DNA of 64,000 nt from Liolophura sinensis (taxonomy: Eukaryota; Mollusca; Polyplacophora; Chitonida; Chitonidae), in assembly GCF_032854445.1 (NCBI RefSeq), contig NC_088295.1, positions 35,620,510-35,684,509 of the forward strand, given 5' to 3'. Made by a program: the position numbers and the translations under genes. The notes beneath the pieces are model-generated. The model was not told the origin of the DNA and ran no database searches. It saw only the letters and a program-made list of their open reading frames with translations. Shown one piece after another: positions 12,838-26,100 of this stretch. Positions within the stretch are counted from its first letter, which is position 1. Every line of letters starts with the position of its first letter.

Positions 12838-13160
12838 TTGCTGGCAGTGGCCAAGTGGTTAGGGTGCTTGCCTTTCCATGATCTACAAGATGTGGGTTCA
12901 ATCCCACTCTCAGTCAGGAATTATTAAGGATTTCCCTACTTCCATTGTTCATTTCCTCTTATGTGAGAGTTGAATGAAGTTCACTGTGAATCACTTGCTT
13001 TCCACCAACATTTATCGCACGTGAGAGAGTGGGCCAGTTACTTGGTAAAGGTAGGTGGTTTATGCTGAGGATTCTAATGTCCAACACCCATAAAGCCGGC
13101 CACCATTTGTATAAATGAAAAGTCTTGAGTGTGACAGGAAAGAACAATGAAGTAAGCAAA
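12838..13160 (+). mobile_element. SINE-B, tRNA-headed, full-length type
   Basis: Head GGCAGTGGCCAAGTGGTTAG (A box) and GTGGGTTCAATCCCACTC (B box), a middle with GTAGGTGGTTTATGCTG, and a 3' end (CGGCCACCATTTGTATAAAT, then TCTTGAGTGTGAC) that resembles the SINE-A tail. Confidence 0.75.
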
Positions 13161-13348
13161 TATATGTAGACCTACCCATGTCCAGAGAGCAAGCCAAACC
13201 TGCTTTAATATGTACCTGCCTGTATGCAGAATTGACCTCACTTTCTTTCTCTCAGTCGCTTATGTTCATCCTTCATGGCAAGCAAGCAAGACTCTTCAGG
13301 AAATATTTGTGTATTATTACAGTAGTCCATCTGTTTTGAGAAAAATGG

Positions 13349-13405
13349 CAATGGCTTAACATGTCAATACCTTAACATGTCAATACCTTAACATGTCAAT
13401 ACCTT
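13349..13405. repeat. 18-bp repeat, three copies
   Basis: Three perfect copies of CTTAACATGTCAATAC lie in tandem. Confidence 0.8.
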
Positions 13406-14454
13406 ATATAATGTTATAAGTAGCGCAACTATATGTTTTATCTGAAAACCGCTGTGTTTTTGTACATGTGCATGAAGTAGGCCGCAACAGCAAACTACAT
13501 CCAGATTTTCTGATGCATTCCAGTGTGATATACATGTATTTTAAAATGTAGAACTTGTTTTACCTTTTTGTTTGTTAGACACACATCAAGGGCATGTTGT
13601 GACACATAATATTGGTAGTTGCCTGACCTGTCAGTTATCCACTAGCAGAATGAATGTCATCAGTCGTTTTTCTTGGCTGGAAAGATTTTCCAAGTGATAA
13701 GGATATTTTATAGCAAAGATCGATGATGCAATAAATGAAAGAATAATATCTCATCCAGGATTTCTTGGCTGGTCAAGCGAAATTCAAGAATGGATTCAAT
13801 ATTTTGTTTCAGTCAGTGAACTAAAAGGTCACCTTTAGTCAATTGAAAATGGGGAAAAAATCGAATTGATTCGTGTAGTGATTTATTTTGTGTCTTTACT
13901 AAAGTAGTGCATTATTTTTCTTTTGAAACATTGTTCAATAGTTTTTGATTTACTGAGTTGATTTTTATTGGGTAAACCATACACATACATGTCATATTAT
14001 TTTTGTGAATGTTTTGAATGAACAACCAGTGATATTATGTTCGGATGACAAACCGTGATCTTGTGAGATATTGATGCATTGTTTATTTTTCTATGCATAC
14101 TTATGTTATATATTGTTTTTAGTGTTTGTGTACATTACATGAATGTAAACTTAAAGAAAGTGTGAAGAAAATTTGCATCTAGAGCCATTACTAAAAATAT
14201 TTACGTTGGGTGAAACCTGATAGACTCTCTAGGATTTTGATAAAAGTTGTTGTTTTCAAAGAAAATTTTTTTAATACCAGTATCCATAATTTTTTTCAGG
14301 AGACAAAAAATTAAAAAAAAATTAATTCCTTGAGGTGATATCCTTTGTTTAATAGAGTCAGCATGGATACATCCAACCAAGAACAATGGTCTTATTACGT
14401 TGCTCAACTTGATGCAATGTTGCATTAAACGTGAAACTAGTGTATCACCCCTAT

Positions 14455-14600
14455 AAACAATGAGGGAAGGTCTGGCAACAACCTTCGGATGGTCGTGGGT
14501 TCTCCCTGGGCTTTGCCTGCTTTCTCCCACCATACTGCTGGCCGCAGTCATATAAGTGAAATGTTCTTGAGTATGGCGTATAACACCAATCAGATAAATT
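14455..14600 (+). mobile_element. SINE-A 3' part
   Basis: Contains CGGATGGTCGTGGGTTCTCC, the CACCATACTGCTGG core and AAGTGAAATGTTCTTGAGTA with the CCAATCAGATAAAT end. Confidence 0.8.
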
Positions 14601-16477
14601 AATAAATGAATATAAATAATGTGATATATTTTCTGTTCATCAGAGAATCTTTACTATGTTACTGATGCTTTGTGGGTTTATATAGGCAGCCATATTGAGC
14701 TCAAGTGACCATGTGTAGAGTCCAGCCACATACACAACATGATGTGGTATCATCATAATGTTCTACTGAAAGACAAACAATCATTGGCTCATTGTGCAGA
14801 TACAAGACCAAATGTTAAGACAGTGCCTTGATTGCACTTGAGTATGCAAAGTGTTTTGAACCCAATCGTTCAGCAAAGCTAAAGGGTTTTCCTCTCACAC
14901 AGCAAACCATCTGATCATTCCTTTTTTCCTCTAGAAACTGCAATTGAATTGAAGCCGATAGGCTGTGTTGAGAGAGACTATTTTCTGCCAGGCCAAACTA
15001 TAAGCACTACATACATAAAGTCAGAAATAATCTTGTATATATCTTAACCATGATGTGGTGACCAAGTATCCCCATTTACCAAAGATCACATACATGAATT
15101 GCCATTGTTCGCTCATTATAGGCTCTGACCTATAAGGCTATTTTGAACCCAATATTTAAGGCTTTGGCGTCACAAGTTTGGGCGCCCAAACAAGGAAAGA
15201 TTTATAATATAATAAATAGGTATTCAATCAAAAATAGTTGCTTTGTTTTGAATGAAACTGTTCCTGAAAGGTTTCATGGGGGTTATTTATGTAACAATTC
15301 ACATTTGTTATTTATGTGACAATTCACATCTGCATGAACTCTAAAACTCCTTTGTCAAATCAACTGGTCAGGGTAATTAAACTCTTATATTAGCTCAGGC
15401 CCTGAGCAATCCAGTCCAGATCTCTAACCACAATGTTTCACAACACAAAATCTTATTTGTTACAGAACCTAACAAAGTAACTCAATAGTTAAAGTGTTAC
15501 TGATATCGAACTGTTTACTCATAAAATGCTAAAATTAGATGAAATACCTCATTGTTCAAAATATATTTTTCTCCTATCCTCAGCATTTATTAACAAACTT
15601 TTCAAATGCCCTTTTTCATATGTTGTTTTATTTAGTTGTTCAAAGGTATGTAATTGTCTAAGGTTTTCTTTTTTTTTCTTTCAAAAGATTAAAATCCATG
15701 AAGATGCTTTTGTTTAGAGAGATGTAAACATTAGAGCTTATAATCTTAACAGAAAGTAGAATTGAACTGTTAAAAGTTTTTTTTTTTAAATTGTTATGCA
15801 AATTCTAACATGCCTTGAACAGGCAGAACCAGCTGAGAGGAATGAAGCCAAATGGATTCGGAATTATATTTTGAGGGATAGTGGACATCTCGCATCTGAA
15901 TGGTTATGCTTTTCTATTTGTGTTCAGAATGATTATAGGTTGTAATTTTTCTTCACCTAGACGTAAATACCAGTAATTTGTCATGACAATCATCATTTTG
16001 TTAAAATCCACTCTAAAGTTTGGATTTATCAGTTATAATTGAAAAATTTATTAAGGTTAACTCGTAGAAAATATATGTTATAGTAGATATTAGTTGCATT
16101 AGCTCTTGCTATGTAGCAATATAAGTGTGCAAATATGGTTCTTGCCAGGAAATTTATTCATGGGTATATATTTTTTAGCAAAAATGTATATGTCAGATTG
16201 TGTACAAATTGTTTTCTCGCCAGTATGAATAAATAAATGAAAGTCAGTTTCTATGAATGTATTAGAATTATATTTTGTTCTCCATTCACAGGATTCTAGT
16301 ATTTTACACCTAAATTAACTCAGACAATTTATACATGTAGTTTTATTTGACATTTGATTGAAATTTGACGGTTTGCTCCACCCAAAAGTAACAGTATTCA
16401 ATGATCAAATGTGAGATAAAGACAATAAGTCCTGTAGGCTACATCTTCATACACATTAAGAGTAAGCATTAAGAATT

Positions 16478-16800
16478 AACAGGGAGTGGGCTCTGGTTAT
16501 GATGCTTGTCTTTCAGTCACTAGTTTCAGTCACACATAGGCCTACCTGGCCTGGTACAGTGAAATTGATTTCCCTCTGCTCTCACAGTTTGCATAGCCTT
16601 GATGGCAATAAGTGCTTGATGGTGCTTATGTGGAAATTTGCAGTCTGATGTTTACTGACAATTTTCTTTCACTAGTATGGTGCAGATATCTGTATGTCAA
16701 GTGGGAAAGTTCTTTAGTAACATATGAAAGGTTGGTGGTTTACTTCAACTCACAAAACAAATGAATAATTTTTAATGTTGCACCAATAAAACAATTATTA
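16478..16800 (+). mobile_element. Old SINE-B-like copy
   Basis: Same order of parts as the copy at 12838 (GGGCTCTGGTTATGATGCTT head, TTTCCCTCTGCTCTCA, AAAGGTTGGTGGTTTACTTC), but strongly diverged. Confidence 0.5.
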
Positions 16801-17199
16801 ACCCTAATGTAGTAGATATTACATCAGCTGAGAACTTGAGCTTGTAAAATTCTACTGTTTCAACAAGTTTTAAATATGGTGATCGAAAGTATTAAGTAAT
16901 GGTAAACCTACTCGCCTTTCATTTTACTAGTTTTCTTGTGTGACTGTTCATCAACGGTATTGATAGGTTCAGCTTTTTAAGTTAATTAAGTCACTACTTT
17001 ACAGTATTAATGTACAAGCCTTCCTATTCATTGAGATGTATTCAAAATGCACTGTCGCTTTTTTTCTGGCAATGATGTGCATGCAGAGCAGGGACGACAA
17101 CTCACACATTACAAGTTTGCTTCGTTATTTGTAAGTGGTTATCTCCCCCTGCCCATAATTCTCTCTGCGCTTTGAGATTGTAAACAAAGTTGGGGGAAG

Positions 17200-20100
17200 A
17201 TGGGAACAGCTTTCTCTTTCGACAAATTTGGCGCGTTAGCGACACCTATTAGGCGCAAGAGAAAAAGAGAAGAAGATGACATAAATAATTCGAGCGTAAA
17301 TAATGACCTGGATTTAGAGACACCAAAGCGGTACTTAAACGAAATCTTTGTTTTCATTTTGTTGAGATTAAGCAACAACAACAACACCAACTTCAAGTGT
17401 CAAATTTCAAATAGAGCTGAAAATGAAAGAACAACGTTTTTAATTTGATTTTGGACAGAAAACAGCAATGGTTGGGTATAATTGTATTATACACAGAGTA
17501 ATGCCTTCAGAATATGCTTGAATAAAAGTATGACACCCTGCAAACATTATGTCTCCCTGGATGACGACTCGGCGCCCTTTTATATTTGTACTGATGCTCG
17601 CATCTAGGGCTAGCATACATGCAAAACGCTGAAGAATTACTACAGTATATATAATGCCATTTATGCCTCTTTAACAGGAAGCGGACCAAGAGCACTTCCA
17701 AGTACATTTATCAGACTCTGTTCCTTGAAGGACAAGGTAGTGATGTGACCATTGTGGCTCTGGGGAAGGAGTGGCATCTTCATAAAGTCTACCTCTGCCA
17801 GGTAAGCTTTTACCTTACAGCGATTCAGAATCAGTGTTGCGACTGGGTTACAGCCAGCAGCTTTAGTTGCACTTGAATAAATGCACCACACTTGAAATGC
17901 AGCTTAGTTTAATGTATTATTCTCAGTTGCCTGTGTCTCACCAGTCAGTCAGGGATGATTCTAGATCACTTTAAAGAGAATGAATGCTCAACTTTTGAGA
18001 TAGGAATTGTCATGATGTGTTTGCTTTTATGTTGTACACTTTGAGATGTTACGGTTACTGAATAAAAAATGAAAACCCACACAAGTGCCTCAGTTTGTTG
18101 AAGCCTAAAAGAAACATATTGCCAACGGCGAAAAAAAATTCTGTTGTTATTTTAGACCTTTATCTACATGAAGTGGAGATGTCTACTGACACATATCTGG
18201 TTTTGAGTGAAGAATTGAATGTTGAGTTTTATACAGGGTTTCCCTTCGACCAGTAACTAACTCAAGTTGCTATAGTTAGAAACATGGCCGATGACTGAGT
18301 TTTTAAAACTGGATTACATCCCCTTGTTGTCTATACAATGGGAGATGTTTAGCGAAGTTTGAAATGCCTGGCAAAGTATTATCTTGTAATTATGCAGCCT
18401 TCCATCATGACCATGTAACTGCCATTCAGTTCAGCCATACAGATTGTTGGGAATTACAAATACTTTATAATATATTATCAATAGACAGGAAGATCTTATT
18501 TGGTTTACTAGACTTGTAATTTGCTTTCAGTCTGTCATATTGTTTACATGTGTGATCCATGAGCGAATGTAAAGTAAAGTGTATTTGCCTCTATAAAAAA
18601 GATGTGTCTTCGATTTTATTTCTCTAACAAGAATGTTCATGTACAGTGCTCTTAAATATATATCATACTTAACAATTTTTCAGTCATGTGATGACAAGGA
18701 GATCATTAGGTGTGTGTACATATATTGTGACTTGTGGCATGGCGAGTTCATGCTGCCAAAGTTCTCCTTTGTCTGAAATATCATGCCAAAGACACCAGAC
18801 ATGACACCCCACCCAGTCACATTATACTGACACCAGGCCAACCAGTCATCTTTCCTTGCTCTAACCTCTCAGTGCTGAGCACCAGGCAAGACAGCAGCAA
18901 GTAACATTTTTAAAGTCTTTGTTATGACCTGACTTGGGTTTTATCCCAGAGTCTCTCGACTTCGAGGCAGAGACTCTAATCAGCAGGCCACCAAGGTGGT
19001 CCAAGCATGTATGTAAATATAAACATCATTTAAACATATGAATAGCTTGGAGAATTATAGTGCTCACAATGTTTCGTTCAAAGAAAAAAATTTATGTTGA
19101 TTTTAACTTTGTTGAATGGACTTCTGCTGAGACACTCAGATTTGATAGTGCAATTTTATGTGTGTGATACTGCTTTCCAGTGTGCCTATTTCTCCAGCAT
19201 GTTTTGTGGGTCATGGACAGAGTCATCACTGAAAACCATCACTGTCAGCATCCCTGATGAGAACATTGATGAAGATGGTGAGTAAATCACTGTTGTGCAG
19301 ATTCTCTACTAACACAGAAAGAAGCTTAAAAAAATATATCTTCAGGTTTCAGTTACCTACAATAAGAAATAAAAATTCTTGAGTACGCTCCTAAGGAACG
19401 ATCAAACAAGTAAATAAATAGAATGGCTTAAGTAGTACAGGGTGGCAAGATCAAATATAAAAGATTCTTTCGTTTCACTCAAGCTAAAATTTAAATAAAT
19501 CAAGCATATGTACAGGTGGCATTTCAATAAACTTTTCACACAGTGTACCATTGGATTTCCAGGCATGGGGATTTCAGAATTGCTGGGAAACATGTTTTCA
19601 GTTTTGTGTACTTTTGACCTGGGAAAGGTGGGAAATGTGGGAACGATTTACCTCTAATGATTTTAGTATTAATGGCATATTATCGAATAAATTTCGGTGT
19701 TTGGTGTTTCTTGCATATCTAATTATCATTTATTTTGTAAAGTAAAAATTACCATAATTCCTCAACCTTGTTGTTTAAAATGTATGAACTGTCACTGAAG
19801 GTAATCATCGGCTGTACTTCCTATCCATCATGCAGATAGCAATGCAGGCTCGCAGTACACAGAGACTGAAAAGTGTCCGTTTTTTGTGAGACAACTCGTG
19901 GGAGCAAAGTATAAGCGCCTAATGTCGCCTTAGCCACAGTTTGGCTGGTGCACTCAGTTTGGTGAAACTAAGCAGTACTGAGTGAGGAGCCAAGCACTTT
20001 TTTGTGGGATTTCCCTAGCTGCTGATATATTGTTATATGCACATTTTTTCTTTCTCCTCAGCTTTGAAGATAACATTTGGATCCCTATACACGGATACAG

Positions 20101-23100
20101 TGTTCATCAAACCTGTCAACGTCACTCGGGTTTTGGCTGCGGCTAACTTATTTCAGTTGGTATGTTCTGTTTGTAGGGCGGGGCCTCTGCAGGCGATGGT
20201 GTTAACATGCCAGCGCTGCGCAATGATCCAGGAGCCTCCCTCCAAAGGGGTGTCTGTGAGCTCCCCCCGTGCTCTGCCCGGTTTCCTCCAACAATAATGC
20301 TAGTCGAAGCAAATAAATATACAAAATTCTGTCCGTAAAATCACATGATAAGAAGGCCCTGCCCAGTTGTTCGTGACAGTTGTTCAAATTTAATTCATAT
20401 TTTCTCAGTATACTTTATAAATGCCACATACAGATGTGTTGAATTCATATTTAGTTTTCAAATGAATATTTTCCAGAAATATGAGACATGAAATTTATGG
20501 AATAATATGTAACTGCTTGTGTTTTTGTTATAAACTCGTTTACTAGTGTGTCTTCTCAGAACATGTCAGCAGTCAACCAAACAGACAGATGCACTTTAGT
20601 TGACTTATTTGTTTCTAGGAAGGCCTTATTCAACAGTGTGCTCTCATGATGAAAGAAAACATCAGGTAAATAATAAGCATGTGCAAAAGGTTAATGTATT
20701 GTTTTTGCAAATAATAATACCAACATTTCTAGTGAAAATATGACTGTCCTGGTATGCAGCACATATACCACTGTACTGTTCTTGATATCAGACAGCCCAT
20801 GTGACCCACACTGTCAAAGGGTTCAAAGGGCCCTTGAGAGTGTTACACCTATAAACGAAGTGTTATGTTGATAATGTATCATAAATTAACTTTATTATTA
20901 CTTTGATTTTTCCCGTGTTTTCCTCCCCAGTGGCGTAACAGTGTGTGGATATTACTCTTCTGCTCACACCTACGGACTGGAGACAGTGAAGAAGCAGTGT
21001 GTCTCTTGGCTGGAGAAAAACCTTCTCCGTTCTCAGAGTGCTGAACTGCTACAAGAAATCAGGTGAGGCACAAGCCGCTTCTAAATATGGGGACTTCAAG
21101 TCTTGGTGGTAGTAAGTACATGTATTCTGAGAAATTAGATTTCAACCACCGCTTCTTGTAAAGAATTGAACTACATGTACCCAAATTCCTCAACTTATTC
21201 GCCTTTGAAATATGCAAGTTTCAGTGCAATTTATGCACATTTTATTATTAGATTTTGGAGACTACATGGGTTGGATTGGCAAATTTCAGGGCTTCACAAA
21301 AAGTATAATTTTGTCAGTCTAATGCAGTCTAATCAGAATAATCCTTTCAGAATATCCATGAATAAACACCTTGCAAACATGCAAAAAGTTGAAGAATTAT
21401 GTTCGGATACATGTATTAATTGATATCCACCAACATTTCACTGAAACGTGTGAAAAAGCATGTAGATTCCCATGGCCACTTGTCTAGAAGAATTGAAGTA
21501 TTTGAAACTAGATTTCCGCCACCTTTTAAGAAATGAGCTACATGTATATTTAAGAAATGAACTATATGTATATGTAAGATGTCAACTACATGTTTATGTA
21601 AGATGTCAAGTACATATATATTTAGAAAGTCGATTTCCACCACCAAAAGTCCCCTAAAGTGACCCACTGAGTTTCATCAGGTACCTGAGAAATCTGACTT
21701 ACAGCTTACTTGAAAGCAGCATGAGCTGGATTTGAATATCTGACCTCATTGATGAAAGCATAAACGCCTGTGATAGCTATTTATTTTTTTATTTGATTGG
21801 TGTTTTACTCCGTACCCAAGAATATTTCACTTATACGACGGCGGCCAGCATTATGGTGGGTGGAAACTGGGCAGAGCCCAGGGGAAACCCATGACCATCC
21901 ACAGGTTGCTGACAGACCTTCCCACGTACGGCCAGAGAGGAAGCCAGCATGAGCTGGACTTGAACTCACAGCGACCGCATTGGTGAGAGACTCCTGGGTC
22001 ATAACACTGCACTAGCGCACTAACCAACTGAGCCACGGAGGCCCCCCCCGTGATAGTTAAAGTAAGCCATTAATTTAACCACGTCACATCTCTTTATAAA
22101 AAAAAATGAACTGTGTTAAGAAAGAAGATTTCAAGCACATCTGCTGTTTAAGAAAGAAAGTTTACCACATTTGCTTTCTAATTCAGCAAATTACAAGCAT
22201 GAGTGTATGAGTGTGTCTGTTCATATGTACATATATATATATATATGTGTTGTTTTTTCAGTCGTGACCTAATGACTGTCCTGGTGGCCTCTGAATGGCT
22301 GCTTGTTATACAGGTGGAAATGAATATCTATACGATGTTAAAAAGGGTAAGCCAAGAGTTCATTAGGAAATAGTAAATAGTTTGTTTTTTACATGTATTG
22401 TAATTATTAGGGACTACATTTTCTCAATATAGCACAGATTCAAGCATTAAAGCTAAGGTGAAAAAAAACCCTCCAGTATTAATGAGAGAAGTTTGTGTTA
22501 TTTAAAAACAAATACTGTAAATGTTGAACGTTTTTCAGTGGAATTTATGCATACAGTTATTATGAAAATGATGCTAAAAAGGATTTGTTTGTGTGATTAA
22601 AGATGCAAGCTTTATAAAACTGTAAAATATTTCTCTCCACCCCAAAGTTCTCCCAGAATGTTTCAAAATGTTGGTTTGCAAAGGCTGATGAAAAGGTTGA
22701 AGAATTAGGGTATTGTCTGTTGTAAATTTTCTGGCCATCTGTACTAGTAAAATAATGCTAAATGGTAACTACAGAGAAAGCTGTTGTTCAAAAGGAATAG
22801 TTTTCTTTACATGACTCTGATTTGTTTTCTCAGTGGATGTTTTTACAGTTGAACTCTGATTGGAAGGGTGATCTTAGTGCTTTGGACAATGCTTGTTTTG
22901 AATTTTACTCCAACATCACAGAGGGTATGTTTGATTTATTGATTTATTGATTTATTTGATTGGTGTTTTACGCCATACTTAAGAATGTTTAACTTATACG
23001 ATGGTGGCCAGCATTATGGTGGGAGGAAACCAGGCAGAGCCAGGGGGAAACCCACAACCATCCGCAGGCTGCTGACAGACCTTCCTACGTAAGGCAGGAA

Positions 23101-26100
23101 AGGGAGGCCAGCATGAGCTGGACATGAACTGACAGCGACTGCATCAGTGAGAGGCTTCTGGGGTATGTTCCATGAGACTCCCATAACACCTGTTTTAATT
23201 ACCCTTTTTTCACTTCCTTTAGTGTACTCTTCAGTGTACTTCACAACCATGTGGCTGAAATATTGCTGACGTGGTGTTCAACCATAATCATTCATTCAGT
23301 CATTCTAAATGTGCTTATGAATATACACATATACACATTCTTTCACTGAATAAAACAAAAACCAACTACTACATTCCACTTTGTCCTGCAGTTTTATTAC
23401 GGACATTGTTACCATCGTTAGACCAAACAATAAAACAGCTGAACACTCATTTTCAGTTTCAGTAAATCATGTAGACTTACAGTGTTACTTTCTGATCGGC
23501 TGTTTTTGATATCTTTTATAGGTACTGTGGAGTTTCTTGAGAAGAGTGCTGGTCGCCGATTCATCCGTGTATTTAGTGCTATTAGATGGCAGCATGTTGT
23601 CTGTGATATCACATCACTACACATGATACAACAAGACAGAATAGTGCCATTAGGTAAGTCAGTTCAACTTTGTGTTTAGTGCTGTCAGATGGCAGCATGT
23701 TGTCTGTGATATCACATCACTATACATGATACAGCAAGACAGAATAGTGCCATTAGGTAAGTCAGTTCATCTCTGAGTTTAGTACTGTCATATGGCAGCA
23801 TGTTGTCTGTGATATCACATCACGACACATGATACAAGACAGAATAGTGCCATTACATACGTCAGCTTGTTTGTGGGTTCAGTGCTGTCAGATGGCAGTA
23901 TGTTGTCTGTGATATCACATCACTACACATGATACAACAAGACAGAATAGTGCCATTAGGTAAGTCAGTTCATCTCTGAGTTTAGTGCTGTCATATGGCA
24001 GCATGTTGTCTGTGATATCACATCACGACACATGATACAACAAGACAGAATAGTGCCATTACATACGTCAGCTTGTTTGTGGGTTCAGTGCTGTCAGATG
24101 GCAGCATATTGTCTGTGATATCACATCACTACACATGATACAACAAGACAGAATAGTGCCATTACATACGTCAGCTTGTTTGTGGGTTTAGTGCTGTCAG
24201 ATGGCAGCATGTTGTCTGTGATATCACATCACGACACATGATACAACAAGACAATAGTGCCATTACGTAAGTCAGCTTTTTCGTGGGTTTAGTGCTGTCA
24301 GATGGCAGCATGTTGTGTGTGATATCACATCACTACACATGATACAACAAGACAGAATAGTGCCATTACGTAAGTCAGCTTTTTCGTGGGTTTAGTGCTG
24401 TCAGATGGCAGCATGTTGTGTGTGATATCACATCACTACACATGATACAACAAGACAGAATAGTGCCATTACGTAAGTCAGCTTTTTCGTGGGTTTAGTG
24501 CTGTCAGATGGCAGCATGTTGTTTGTGCTATCACATCAATACATATTATACAACAGGTCAGAATCCTGAAATTGTGATATTATATGTTGCTTCATGTGAA
24601 GTTTTCTCCATGTGTCCGTGCTTATTGTGTTTCAGAGTGGCTGAGACCAGTGATTCAGTACCAGTGGTTACACATGCTCCAGGTGGATCAGGGACATGAT
24701 ACAGGGTAAGCACAGTCTCACACAACATCTTTACACCTTACGCTTTACAATTTTAAATTTAATGGGCACGGTAGAATAAGTTTTAATCCTGTGAGGAGGC
24801 ACAGTTGTGGAGCAGGGCATTGAGCCATTGTTATGTCAAAAATTTATTCTGACACAATTTCTACAATGTTACAATCCATCTCTTTCTGTTGTAACATATT
24901 ATCTTTACTCTGACATGGCTATTGTGAGCTGGGAAAGAAATGCATGGTGTCAAAATGACGTCAGGGTCTTTCTGCTGGACATTTCCTGGGACTTCATTGT
25001 AATGCATGTAGTAAAATAATTGAATTTGAACATGAAAGGGCATTTTTTTTAAAGATTTTCCAGCTTACAAACATTGTACAGAAATACAGAGAAGTATGGG
25101 TATTGTCTGTGATAAGCACAAGATCACAGATGCGTGGTGTTTTTCTTCTAAAGATATATACTCTAGTACTATTTTGTTTAGCTTGCATAAACCCTTATCA
25201 CTTGTAATAGATTCTTTGCTCTAAATCTTGTGGGAATTACTTTCAAAAAATGTCAGAAGATAATTGAAAAACATTTCCTGAAGAATTGGTTTAAGAAAGA
25301 TTTCAAAGTAGGGCTTTGTTTCTGTAATAAAATTGTAACATTGTGTAATGTTAGCCCAACAGAGGAGATGGTGTCAGAAACTGCATTCAGAGAGTTGTGT
25401 GTGCGCTGTGGTCGGGTGCTGGAGAAAGAAGGGCAGGTGAGTACAAGTAGATACATGGGTGGGGGTACCAGCTACACATGTAGTCAGGTGAGCACAGGTA
25501 GATACATGGGTGAACAGCCCTACTCAGCTACATATGTAGATTTCGAATTACAGGTTGATACATGGGTGAGCTGCCTTACTCAGCTGAACATGTAGTCAGG
25601 CAAGAACAGGTAGAGACACTGGCAAGCTACCCTTCTAAGCTACACATGTAGTCAGGTGAACACAGGTAGATACATGGGTAAGCTACCCTACTCATCTACA
25701 CATGTAGTAAGGTGAGCACAGGTAGATGTTTGGGTGAGTAGCTACCCTACTCAGCTACACATGTAGCCAGGTGAGTACAGGTAGATACCTGGGTGAGTAA
25801 CTACCCTACTCAGCTGCACTTGTAGTCCTGTGAGCACAGGTAGATACATGGGTGAGCTACCCAACTCAGCTACTCATGTAGTAAGGTGTGCACAGGTAGA
25901 TGCATGGGTGAGTAGCTACCCTATACAGCTGCACATGTAGTGAGGTGATTACAGGTAGATACATGGGTGAGCTACTCTACTCAGCAACACGTGTGGTAAG
26001 GTGAGCACAGGTAGATACATGGATGAACTGCCGTACTCAGCTGCACATATAGTCTCATGTTTATAACAATTTTGTATGTCTTGGATATCCAGTTGTATCA

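Larger units (their letters stand above)
10156..17199. other. SAMD8 3' UTR and SAMD8-GMCL1 intergenic region
   Basis: No coding exon was recognised in these 7 kb. It contains two poly(A)-signal words (10158 and 10853), three SINE-type copies (11117, 12838, 14455), an older SINE-B copy (16478), a MITE-like element (11470-11670), an 18-bp triplicated repeat (13349-13405) and a 60-bp AT run. The rest is AT-rich unique-looking sequence. Confidence 0.55.

Noticed and set aside
14201-14551. 116-residue minus-strand frame
   Set aside because: Half of it is the antisense of a SINE-A copy and the rest is AT-rich sequence without any family signal.
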